In this document: piece after piece, positions 1 to 5,497 of the stretch
Position numbering within the stretch: the first letter of the stretch is position 1
How the letters are laid out: each line of letters begins with the position of its first letter
Assembly: GCA_937914785.1 (NCBI GenBank)
Contig: CALGIV010000134.1
Location: forward strand, 1 to 7,956
DNA length: 7,956 nt
From: an uncultured Eubacteriaceae bacterium
Lineage (GTDB): Bacteria > Bacillota > Clostridia > Eubacteriales > UBA1433
Direction: 5' to 3'
Program-made: the position numbers and the translations under genes
The notes under the pieces: generated by a model
Seen by the model: only the letters and a program-made list of their open reading frames with translations
Told to the model about the DNA's origin: nothing
Database searches by the model: none

Positions 1-545
1 GGCACAACGTCGTTGCAGAAGCGCAGGCAGTAAAAGAGTTCATAAATATATCACCTCAGGAAACGGCCGTTGCGCGAAATCTGACCGTTGAAGAGAATTT
101 GATCTTTATCGCCGGCATTTACGGCAGTAGGAAGGCGCAGGCAGCGGTAAAGGCTGATGAAATGATTCAACGCTTTGCTTTGACGGAAGTGCGGCGGGAT
201 AAAGCCAAAACATTATCCGGCGGCATGCAGCGGCGCTTGAGTATTGCGATGGCGTTGATTACGGATCCTGAGATTTTATTCCTTGATGAACCGACGCTGG
301 GGCTGGACGTCATTGCCCGACGGGAGCTGTGGTCGCTTATCGCTCAATTAAAAGGGCATAAAACGATGATTTTGACGACGCATTATATGGAGGAAGCCCA
401 AGCTTTGTCGGATCGTATTGGCATTATGGCCAGAGGCGTTTTAACGGCCGCAGGGACGGCGGAGGAGTTGATCAGCCGGACAGGAGAAGAGACGTTTGAA
501 GATGCATTTATCAAGTTGGCGCAAACGACGGAGGTATTGAGATGA
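1..545 (+). CDS. ABC transporter ATP-binding protein, 5' end outside the window
   Basis: This is the nucleotide-binding subunit of an ABC exporter; it would hydrolyse ATP on the cytoplasmic side to drive the permease encoded next. The frame is open from the first complete codon at position 3, so the TTG at 99 is an internal leucine and not a start. About 180 residues are visible. In order they show a Q-loop (NISPQET, Gln about visible residue 19), the LTVEENL segment, the signature LSGGMQRR (about 71-78), Walker B plus D-loop (ILFLDEPTLGLD, about 91-102) and the H-loop TTH (His about 127). Walker A lies upstream of the window. All motifs are intact. The signature-to-Walker-B region resembles drug/antibiotic-resistance type (DrrA-like) ATPases paired with ABC-2 permeases. 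The last codons overlap the permease start (ATGA) and carry its ribosome binding site. The substrate cannot be read from sequence. Confidence 0.95.
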   Translation, partial: HNVVAEAQAVKEFINISPQETAVARNLTVEENLIFIAGIYGSRKAQAAVKADEMIQRFALTEVRRDKAKTLSGGMQRRLSIAMALITDPEILFLDEPTLGLDVIARRELWSLIAQLKGHKTMILTTHYMEEAQALSDRIGIMARGVLTAAGTAEELISRTGEETFEDAFIKLAQTTEVLR

Positions 546-1276
546 GGACTCGTGTATTTGCAGGCCGAAATACGAAAGAATTATTGCGAGATCCGTTAAA
601 TTTGGCTTTTGGGATTGGATTCCCGCTCGTCGTTTTATTGCTGCTCAGCGCAATTCAGGCCAACGTACCAGAGGCGATTTTTGAAATTCAGAATATCGCG
701 CCGGGCATCAGTGTGTTTGGTCTGGCATTTATCGCGTTGTTTTCAGGGATGTTGATTGCCAAAGATCGCGAATCTTCTTTTTTAATGCGGCTTTATGCCT
801 CACCGCTGACGGCAGGCAACTTTATCTACGGCTATGCGTTGCCCCTGCTGCCGATGGCGATTATACAAATGATTGTCTGTTTTATTGCCGCGCTTTTTCT
901 CGGCTTGCCGCTTAGCGGACGTATTTTACTGTCGATCGCTGTGCAGCTGCCGGCAGCTGTATTCTTTATCGGCATTGGCCTGTTGGCGGGGAGTCTGCTG
1001 ACGGATAAGCAGGTTGGCGGTGTTTGTGGTGCTTTGCTGACAAATCTGACTGCGTGGCTGAGCGGTGCGTGGTTTGATCTGGAATTGGTCGGCGGTGCCT
1101 TTAAGACGATTTCGTATCTGCTGCCGTTTGCTCATGCTGTCGACGCGGCAAAAGCCGCGTTAAACGGTGATTATGCCGGGATATTCCCGCACTTATGGTG
1201 GGTAGCTGGCTATGCCGTTGTGGTTATGGCGATAGCGGTGTTTGTTTTCAACAGGAAAATGGATATTCAAAAATAA
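542..1276 (+). CDS. ABC-2 type transporter permease
   Basis: This is the membrane subunit of the exporter whose ATPase precedes it. The 244-residue product begins with a short cytoplasmic amphipathic stretch (about 1-18, with the RNTKELLRDP pattern usual for ABC-2 permeases). About six hydrophobic segments follow, near residues 20-38, 54-73, 97-121, 128-153, 157-177 and 217-237. The loop after the second segment (AKDRESSFLMRLYASPLT) is the usual cytoplasmic coupling region of this family. The length is normal for a small ABC-2 permease. The start is well supported: GGAGG at 530-534 lies 7 bases before the ATG, and the ATG overlaps the ATPase stop as ATGA, so the two are translationally coupled. 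No convincing intrinsic terminator follows. Likely substrates are a drug, peptide or lipid, which is inference only. Confidence 0.93.
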   Translation: MRTRVFAGRNTKELLRDPLNLAFGIGFPLVVLLLLSAIQANVPEAIFEIQNIAPGISVFGLAFIALFSGMLIAKDRESSFLMRLYASPLTAGNFIYGYALPLLPMAIIQMIVCFIAALFLGLPLSGRILLSIAVQLPAAVFFIGIGLLAGSLLTDKQVGGVCGALLTNLTAWLSGAWFDLELVGGAFKTISYLLPFAHAVDAAKAALNGDYAGIFPHLWWVAGYAVVVMAIAVFVFNRKMDIQK

Positions 1277-1318
1277 GAATATTTATTAAAAGAGGTTGTT
1301 TGTGCATTTTCTTTTGGT

Positions 1319-1359
1319 ATTCCTCTGGGATTATTTTTGAGTTCAAATGTTGTTGAATG
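1319..1359. repeat. Degenerate AT-rich direct repeat, unit 1
   Basis: This segment matches 1711-1755 in the same orientation. Both begin ATTCCT and share the exact 12-mer AGTTCAAATGTT (here 1340-1351), then reach GAATG after a 3-base length difference. The similarity is visible by eye but diverged, with several substitutions outside the core. A weaker third relative lies at about 7815-7866, upstream of the second hairpin repeat. Confidence 0.5.
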
Positions 1360-1422
1360 TGAAGGTGGTTTGTTTTTGTAAGAAGGGCTTTGAGGTCGTT
1401 ATGACAGTTGTTATGTTGTCAG

Positions 1423-1492
1423 TTTGATGTTTTGCTTTTTTTGATTGTGTATCCTTTGAATACTTCGCGCTTTTCCAACAGCTGAAAAGCGC
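1423..1492. repeat. Dispersed hairpin repeat, copy A
   Basis: These 70 bases align without gaps to 7858-7927, with 59 identities by hand count (about 84%). A run of 24 identical bases covers 1454-1477 and 7889-7912. The 3' end contains an inverted repeat: GCGCTTTTC (from 1467) and GAAAAGCGC (to 1492) can form a 9-bp stem around an 8-base loop. The stem is preserved in copy B although the loop has changed. The two copies lie in the same orientation about 6.4 kb apart, both in noncoding DNA. Confidence 0.75.
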
Positions 1493-1518
1493 GGCAAAAA
1501 GCCGCCGGCGGATGAAAA

Positions 1519-1646
1519 AAGCAGGGAGGGGGTATTCTTGCTTAAGCGGAAGCCGTCCGTCGCTTCGCACGCCGCATCCTTTCGACGGGCTGCGACGCAA
1601 AGCTAAAATTGGCCGTGCGTGTATCGGCTAATTCTCTGCCCTGCTT
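1519..1646. other. GC-rich block bounded by an 8-bp inverted pair
   Basis: AAGCAGGG (1519-1526) and CCCTGCTT (1639-1646) are perfect reverse complements enclosing about 112 bases. Inside, CGTCGC (1558-1563) can pair with GCGACG (1592-1597). In a competing fold CGCACG (1566-1571) can pair with CGTGCG (1614-1619). Just outside lies the 10-bp palindrome CCGCCGGCGG (1502-1511). The block is clearly richer in GC than its AT-rich surroundings. It could be a small non-autonomous repeat, a structured RNA or eroded coding DNA. I cannot assign it to a known RNA family. Confidence 0.4.
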
Positions 1647-1710
1647 CCTTTAAGCTTTCAGTATGCATTGAAGAACGCCCCTGTTTTTTCATAGCCGGTT
1701 TTTTTCAGGG

Positions 1711-1755
1711 CATTCCTTTAGGGTCATTTCTAGTTCAAATGTTATTGGTTGAATG
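1711..1755. repeat. Degenerate AT-rich direct repeat, unit 2
   Basis: This is the partner of 1319-1359; the shared AGTTCAAATGTT lies at 1732-1743. It is followed by TTATTGGTTGAATG, which matches TTATTGGTTTGATG near 7851-7864 at 12 of 14 positions. That links this unit to the sequence just upstream of the second hairpin repeat. Confidence 0.5.
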
Positions 1756-1940
1756 CCTATTTCTTGAGAAGAGTTTATTGAATGCAGAGCTTTAGGGTTA
1801 TTACAAGGTTGTTGTATTAACGCTCAGTATCAAATGCTTTAAGTCAGGGGTAGAGCAGCATTAGTGTATAAAACCAACGGTCGTATAAGGGTTGTCCTGT
1901 CTATTACTCGGCTTTTTTAGCGTTTGGTATGTATTGCTGG

Positions 1941-1963
1941 ATACCCTTGAGTTTTCAGGGTAT
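1941..1963 (-). terminator. Weak hairpin downstream of the decayed permease
   Basis: ATACCCT (1941-1947) and AGGGTAT (1957-1963) form a perfect 7-bp stem with a 9-base loop, about 20 bases past the permease stop on the minus strand. There is no T-run after it in that direction, so it is a poor intrinsic terminator and may be only a relic or an unrelated hairpin. A second inverted pair, ATAATTA (1962-1968) and TAATTAT (1982-1988), overlaps the permease stop codon. Confidence 0.25.
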
Positions 1964-1984
1964 AATTAATAGCCTTTCCGCTAA

Positions 1985-2812
1985 TTATACAACCTGATGT
2001 TTGGCAAATACTTTTTTCGACAGCATAGAGCAAACAAGAATTAGCGTGAGTGTGACAGGCATTGCAACTACCGCATAAGGCAGGTTGCTGCCGAAGAGCG
2101 ATATATTCCCAAGTGATAAAAGCAATGTGGATTGCCCTTGATAAATAGGGAATAGCAGTAAATATCTGTAAAATGGGCTTAACTCCGATACGGGGAGGAT
2201 AAGCGGGAAAATGTGTATGACTGCGGCAAGTGCCAACGCAATGAATGTATTTTTACTTACGGCAGATATAAACAATGTAATAGCAGTTGCGCTAAGCACA
2301 CTCGTAAAGGCTAGCAGACATTGCAAGATTAATAATGTCTTGCAGCTCATATCAAACGGCAAAGTATCAAAATAGCTTACTGCGGAAAATGCCACACTTG
2401 CGTTTAGTCCCTCTGTGCCAAAACTCATAACCGCTGCTGCAATATTCAGAATTAAAAAGGCTGCTGTAATGCAAAATGCAGTTATAAATGCCGCAATCAC
2501 CTTTGCAGAAATACATTTACTTTTTCCATATTGTGATGTCAAAATTAGTGTGTCCATGCCTGAATACTCACCTGAAAAAATCGGAGAAACTGCAATGATC
2601 AGCAAAAACCCTATTCCAATAATTACTTGCAACATATAATGACAGGTAATGAGCCATCCCGTATTGTAGCCAACCTGGATTTCGCTGTCGCCGTATAGAT
2701 TCTGAACAGTTAAGCCGTTCCAGGTGCCGTCAGCGTTTGCAAAACGGGATTGTATTGCGACCTGTAAAGAATTCATCGGAACAGCATCCGTCAATCTCGG
2801 CTGTAATTGCAT
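1985..2812 (-). pseudogene. ABC transporter permease, N-terminus deleted
   Basis: The open frame of up to 275 codons encodes a very hydrophobic protein. Segments lie near residues 53-79, 103-129, 158-184, 189-207 and 245-265, and SGEYSGMDTLILTSQYGK follows the first one, like the cytoplasmic loop of ABC-2 family permeases. The expected start is missing: no N-terminal membrane anchor and no ribosome binding site. The first codons (above about 2786) are the ATPase gene read in another frame, and a TGA closes the frame further upstream. The fusion point is therefore near 2786, where the ATPase frame loses homology. Family members usually carry an extra N-terminal transmembrane helix and a large extracellular loop, so roughly the first 100 residues seem lost (inference). 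The remaining frame is undamaged, so the deletion may be recent. Confidence 0.75.
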
Positions 2813-3005
2813 CGGGTTTTCCGCTGTGGAGCAGCTTGTCGGATTTCATAATCAAAATATCATCTGCGATATATTCCACATCCGAAATAATATGCGTGGA
2901 TAGAAGTACAATGCGATCTTTTGAAAAGGTACTGATTAGATTTCTAAAGCGTACGCGCTCTTTGGGATCAAGTCCTGCCGTTGGTTCGTCAAGAATTAAA
3001 ATGTG
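2730..3005 (-). pseudogene. ABC transporter ATP-binding protein, both ends deleted
   Basis: Only the C-terminal half of an ABC ATPase remains. Walker B with D-loop (HILILDEPTAGLDP) starts at about 3005, followed by the H-loop (LLSTH) and the typical ISDVEYIADDILIMKSDKLL helix and strand, ending at the SGKPDAITAEIDG segment near 2787. Walker A, the Q-loop and the LSGGQ signature are absent, so it cannot bind ATP normally. The frame stays open upstream to 3044, but those codons are the response regulator read out of frame. The final 18 codons (after about 2787) are permease DNA read in the wrong frame. The C-terminal regulatory stretch usual for this group is also missing. It belongs to the same collapsed operon as its neighbours on both sides. 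Confidence 0.85.
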
Positions 3006-3144
3006 CGGGTTGTCGCTCGGATTGCTTGATTGCTTCTGCTCCATTTGCTGCCGTTAAAATAGTATAATTCCTGTTTTCAAAAAAGCCTTTAAGCATAGCG
3101 GCTATATCGGCTTCATCATCTACTATCAGCATTTTGTATTGCAT
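2989..3144 (-). pseudogene. Two-component response regulator, truncated receiver domain
   Basis: The ATG at 3144 opens a clear receiver domain: MQYKMLIVDDEADIAAML, then GFFENRNYTILTAANGAEAI. The acidic pocket residues Asp9, Asp10 and Glu11 are present. At about residue 46 (QP) the sequence switches to ABC ATPase DNA in another frame and stops at a TGA (2989-2991) after 51 residues. The phosphoacceptor aspartate expected just beyond, the rest of the receiver and the DNA-binding domain are lost. The start is firm: GGGAGGT sits 5 bases upstream and an extended -10 promoter precedes it. In related operons the order is regulator, sensor kinase, ABC ATPase, permease, so the deletion probably also removed a kinase gene. 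A 51-residue peptide may still be made. Confidence 0.85.
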
Positions 3145-3149
3145 TTGAT

Positions 3150-3156
3150 ACCTCCC
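3150..3156 (-). promoter_or_regulatory. Ribosome binding site of the truncated response regulator
   Basis: On the minus strand this reads GGGAGGT, 5 bases before the ATG at 3144. It is a strong Shine-Dalgarno site that fixes the regulator start and remains intact despite the downstream deletion. Confidence 0.8.
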
Positions 3157-3167
3157 TGTAAACAATC

Positions 3168-3176
3168 ATTATACCA
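3168..3176 (-). promoter_or_regulatory. Extended -10 promoter of the decayed regulator operon
   Basis: The minus strand reads TGGTATAAT: a perfect TATAAT (3168-3173) with the TGN extension directly upstream. No good -35 hexamer lies at the usual distance, which extended -10 promoters tolerate. The box ends 24 bases before the ATG, predicting a 5' leader of under 20 bases. Confidence 0.6.
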
Positions 3177-3307
3177 GGCAAATTTCAACTATTTATCTAC
3201 ACGGTATCGTAAATTGGTGTTTATTGCATTTCGAAAATTATATGATGCATTTTATTATATCGTTTTACTCCTGTCATTGTCCTGGTACTTGTCGACATTG
3301 CCGCCTA

Positions 3308-3353
3308 ATAAAAAAACTGCTGTTCACGATTTTTTATCATCGTAAAACAGCAG
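3308..3353 (-). terminator. Intrinsic terminator of the lipoprotein-NfeD-stomatin operon
   Basis: CTGCTGTT (3317-3324) pairs with AACAGCAG (3346-3353), and inside them ACGAT (3326-3330) pairs with ATCGT (3339-3343). On the minus strand the hairpin is followed by TTTTTTTAT (complement of 3308-3316). This is a textbook rho-independent terminator about 45 bases past the stomatin-like stop codon. Confidence 0.88.
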
Positions 3354-3357
3354 CATA

Positions 3358-3381
3358 ATCAAGCTTAATATCAAGCTTAAT
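3358..3381. repeat. Perfect 12-bp tandem duplication
   Basis: ATCAAGCTTAAT occurs twice head to tail (3358-3369 and 3370-3381), between the terminator hairpin and the stomatin-like stop codon. It is probably a slippage duplication with no obvious role. Confidence 0.85.
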
Positions 3382-3398
3382 CGTATTATTTGATCAGT

Positions 3399-4298
3399 TT
3401 ATTGTTCTTTCGTATCCTTTACAATTTCTGTCAGTGCGCTGGCAAGTCCGGCGATTCCCTGCATTTCAGACGGGATAATCAGCTTTGTGGCCTGGCCGTT
3501 TGCGATTTCCTTCATTGCTTCAATGCTGCGCAAAGTCAGCACTTCCTGTGTGGGCTCAACATCCTTGATGCATTTGAGCCCTTCAGCAATCGCTGTCTGG
3601 ACTTGTAAAATCGCCTGTGCTTCCCCTTCGGCTTCGCGGATACGCGATTCCTTGAGCGCTTCAGCACGCAGGATGCGCGATTGCTTTTCGCCTTCCGCAG
3701 TCAGGATTGCCGCGGTCTTTTCACCTTCGGCCCTCAGAATCGCTTCGCGGCGTTCGCGTTCGGCACGCATTTGTTTTTCCATTGCGTTTTGAATATCCGG
3801 CGGCGGCATAATATTTTTAACTTCCACACGAATGACGCGAATGCCCCAGGGGTCAGTCGCTTCATCAAGGATAATACGCATCTTTGCATTGATACTATCG
3901 CGGCTGGTGAGTGTCTCATCCAGCTCCATATCTCCGATGATGTTTCTCAGCGTCGTTGCCGTAAGGTTTTCGATTGCATTCATCGGGCGTTCAACGCCGT
4001 AGGTATACAGCCGTGGGTCGGTAATTTGGAAATAGACGACCGTATCAATTTGCATCGTAACGTTATCTTTGGTAATAACAGGTTGCGGTGGGTAGTCGAC
4101 GAGCCGTTCTTTTAGTGACACGCGCGCAGAGACGCGGTCGACGAACGGCACTTTAACGTGCAGGCCGACGTTCCAGGTTTTTAAATAAGCGCCAAGGCGC
4201 TCAATGACAAAGGCATTTGCCTGTGGGACTACGCGGATGTTTTTAATAAGAATCAAAATAATGATAATACCCAGAATAACTAATGGAATCCAATACAC
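3399..4298 (-). CDS. SPFH/stomatin-like (slipin-type) membrane protein
   Basis: This SPFH protein is likely to oligomerise at the inner face of the membrane and organise lipid or protein microdomains. The 299 residues show one N-terminal transmembrane helix (about 3-18). The SPFH/Band-7 domain follows (about 22-195), with the stomatin-typical stretches RLGAYLKTWNVGLH, KDNVTMQIDTVVYF and NIMPPPDIQNAMEKQM. Then comes a charged coiled coil (about 172-236) built from about five 11-residue repeats (RAEGEK, TAEGEK, RAEALK, EAEGEA) and a C-terminal tail (IIPSEMQGIAGLASAL). The length is normal for bacterial slipins. The start is GTG (4296-4298), preceded by AGAGGTG at 8 bases; no ATG fits better. 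It lies 30 bases downstream of the NfeD-like gene and is the last gene before the terminator. SPFH and NfeD proteins are known partners in such operons. Confidence 0.95.
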   Translation of the reverse strand: MYWIPLVILGIIIILILIKNIRVVPQANAFVIERLGAYLKTWNVGLHVKVPFVDRVSARVSLKERLVDYPPQPVITKDNVTMQIDTVVYFQITDPRLYTYGVERPMNAIENLTATTLRNIIGDMELDETLTSRDSINAKMRIILDEATDPWGIRVIRVEVKNIMPPPDIQNAMEKQMRAERERREAILRAEGEKTAAILTAEGEKQSRILRAEALKESRIREAEGEAQAILQVQTAIAEGLKCIKDVEPTQEVLTLRSIEAMKEIANGQATKLIIPSEMQGIAGLASALTEIVKDTKEQ

Positions 4299-4328
4299 TT
4301 CTTTTTCACCTCTTAATCTTTATATTTT

Positions 4329-4766
4329 TCATGCCTTTTTGACCAGTAATTTTACGCCTTCAATGGCTGTAACGATTACTTCCTGTCCGGCTGAGAGCTC
4401 CTCGTTTTCATTCTCGCTGACAGCTGTCCAGACTTGCCCTTTGACTTTGACCTGTCCGACGGAGAAGGCTTTAACAGGCTCAATAACAATCGCCGCGTGG
4501 CCGATCAGGCTTTCGGCGTTGGTCGTTGTTTTCTTGCTGTCTAAATAGCGTTTGGCAAATGGACGGGTTAAAGCCAGCAGTACGAGAGAGACAACGATGA
4601 ACACGGTTATCTGAAGCCATACCGGAAAGTTGAGCAGTGCGCAGATCATCGCCAGAAGCGCCCCTGCCATAAACCAGATTGTTGCGAGTCCAAACGTTAT
4701 GGCTTCAATAATTCCCATAACTACTAAAATACCGATCCATACGAAAACCATTGGAAGATCATTCAT
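4329..4766 (-). CDS. NfeD-like membrane protein, short form
   Basis: This short NfeD-family protein is the usual genetic partner of stomatin-like proteins. The 145 residues contain two to three hydrophobic segments (about 7-24, 27-46 and 50-67), then a basic linker (RPFAKRYLDSKK). The C-terminal, probably cytoplasmic, domain of about 60 residues (86-145) has the glycine-spaced strand pattern of the NfeD OB-fold (SLIGHAAIVI, GQVKVKGQVWTAVS, GQEVIVTAIEGVKLLVKK). The N-terminal ClpP-like protease domain of long NfeD proteins is absent, so it is presumably a structural or assembly partner and not a protease. The ATG has GAGGTG just upstream at standard spacing. It sits 31 bases after the lipoprotein gene and 30 bases before the stomatin-like gene, so the three are almost certainly cotranscribed. 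Confidence 0.93.
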   Translation of the reverse strand: MNDLPMVFVWIGILVVMGIIEAITFGLATIWFMAGALLAMICALLNFPVWLQITVFIVVSLVLLALTRPFAKRYLDSKKTTTNAESLIGHAAIVIEPVKAFSVGQVKVKGQVWTAVSENENEELSAGQEVIVTAIEGVKLLVKKA

Positions 4767-4797
4767 ATTTTCACCTCATAGGAGAAGTCGTATAGCT

Positions 4798-5217
4798 TTA
4801 TTTGATATAAAAACCGATAAGCGCCATATTTTCATCAAAAGAAAGCGTGTATTGTACGTCTCTGTTCTCGTATTTTGCTATGATAACTGCTACGGCGTAC
4901 GTGTTGCCGTCGGCTTCCTGTTCCGTTACAGTCGTCGCATCGATTTCAACAAAGGTGCCGGCATCCGCCAAAGTTGTATCGACTGCATCTTTTAAGGCAT
5001 CTTCCGACAATGTTTCCTGAAGGTCGCCGCGTACAGTTTCGACAACTGCGGTGAAGTTGTCTTCGACTACCCAGGCGACAACCTGTTCGGCACGGGCGGT
5101 TACTTCTTCTTTGTCAAAAGTTGCACCGGGCGACGGTGCTTCTCCTTTAGTGCCGCAGCCGGCCAGCAATAAAGCAAGAATCAGCAATAAAATTAAAACT
5201 GTTGTTCTCCTTCTCAT
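4798..5217 (-). CDS. Lipoprotein with DUF3887-like domain
   Basis: This small extracytoplasmic lipoprotein has unknown function. The N-terminus is RRRTT, a leucine-rich hydrophobic core and the lipobox LLAGC, with Cys21 as the predicted lipidation site. A short flexible linker (GTKGEAPSPG) follows. The remaining ~105 residues alternate helix and strand (EEVTARAEQVVAWVVEDNF, ETLSEDALKDAVDTTLADAG, AVAVIIAKYENRDVQYTLSFD, ALIGFYIK). This resembles the DUF3887 fold seen in Gram-positive lipoproteins; the assignment comes from pattern memory. I chose the ATG at 5217 and not the in-frame TTG at 5223: the GGAAAGGA upstream gives 8-9 base spacing to the ATG but only about 3 to the TTG. It is the first gene of the operon with the NfeD-like and stomatin-like genes, which suggests a role at the same membrane complex (inference). 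Confidence 0.88.
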   Translation of the reverse strand: MRRRTTVLILLLILALLLAGCGTKGEAPSPGATFDKEEVTARAEQVVAWVVEDNFTAVVETVRGDLQETLSEDALKDAVDTTLADAGTFVEIDATTVTEQEADGNTYAVAVIIAKYENRDVQYTLSFDENMALIGFYIK

Positions 5218-5262
5218 CTTCAATTTTCCTTTCCGAAATTTATAAATAAATATCTTAAAAGC

Positions 5263-5290
5263 ATAATGTAATAGTATTCTTTGCGTGCAA
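5263..5290 (-). promoter_or_regulatory. Candidate promoter of the lipoprotein operon
   Basis: On the minus strand TTGCAC (5285-5290) and CATTAT (5263-5268) are separated by 16 bases. They match the -35 and -10 consensus at four positions each. The -10 lies about 45 bases before the chosen ATG. An alternative TATACT farther upstream (near 5350) cannot be excluded. Confidence 0.4.
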
Positions 5291-5326
5291 TAACAATTCT
5301 AAATCGTTAAAGAAAACATAAGATTG

Positions 5327-5351
5327 TAAAAGTACTTTTATCTTACTTTTA
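5327..5351. promoter_or_regulatory. 14-bp palindrome plus half site, possible operator
   Basis: TAAAAGTACTTTTA (5327-5340) is a perfect 14-bp palindrome. Its right half TACTTTTA is repeated 11 bases further on (5344-5351, same strand), about one helical turn away. It sits between the divergent lipoprotein and symporter promoters, where a dimeric regulator could bind. AT-rich sequence makes chance palindromes more likely, so this is tentative. Confidence 0.35.
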
Positions 5352-5400
5352 GTATAACATTTTTATACGAATTTTAAAAGGATAAAATTATAAAATAGTG

Positions 5401-5429
5401 TTGAATACTACAGAGAAAGAATATATAAT
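5401..5429 (+). promoter_or_regulatory. Symporter promoter, near sigma-A consensus
   Basis: TTGAAT (5401-5406) and a perfect TATAAT (5424-5429) are separated by exactly 17 bases. This predicts transcription from about 5436 and a leader of about 60 bases before the symporter ATG. The leader shows no recognisable riboswitch. Confidence 0.75.
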
Positions 5430-5497
5430 TCAACTAAAGTCAAAAAAGTAACTTATATGATTTTTAACATAGCTAAAAATGGAGAGCCAAGAGTTGT

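Larger units (their letters stand above)
1277..1984. other. Long intergenic region with degenerate repeats and no credible gene
   Basis: About 700 bases lie between the exporter operon and the decayed minus-strand operon. The only longer reading frame here (1343-1600, minus strand) has low-complexity basic composition, no ribosome binding site and crosses a repeat, so I do not call it. The region holds two related AT-rich segments sharing the 12-mer AGTTCAAATGTT (1340-1351 and 1732-1743). It also holds a hairpin-bearing repeat at 1423-1492 with a second copy at 7858-7927, and a GC-rich block at about 1485-1646 with several internal complementary segments. A small hairpin sits at 1941-1963. 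The mixture suggests old repeat insertions or eroded coding DNA. Confidence 0.6.

Noticed and set aside
99..101. TTG as the start of the first ABC ATPase
   Set aside because: The frame is open and homologous upstream to position 3, including the Q-loop and LTVEEN segment, so this codon is internal.
1277..1320. Terminator for the ABC exporter operon
   Set aside because: Only a 5-bp AGAGG/CCTCT pairing across a 26-base loop is visible, with no following T-run, so it is too weak to call.
1343..1600. 85-codon open frame on the minus strand in the long intergenic region
   Set aside because: It has no ribosome binding site, low-complexity basic sequence without a recognisable domain, and it crosses the dispersed repeat and the GC-rich block. 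It is best treated as a chance frame.
3358..3381. Two adjacent 12-bp repeats as the start of a CRISPR array or iteron origin
   Set aside because: There are only two units with no spacers, next to a terminator and no replication or Cas gene. A slippage duplication explains it.
3487..4115. Plus-strand open frames opposite the stomatin-like gene
   Set aside because: They are antisense shadows of the repetitive coiled-coil and SPFH coding sequence, without family resemblance or ribosome binding sites.
5221..5223. TTG as the start of the lipoprotein
   Set aside because: The purine-rich site is too close to it; the ATG two codons on has better spacing and still gives a full signal peptide.
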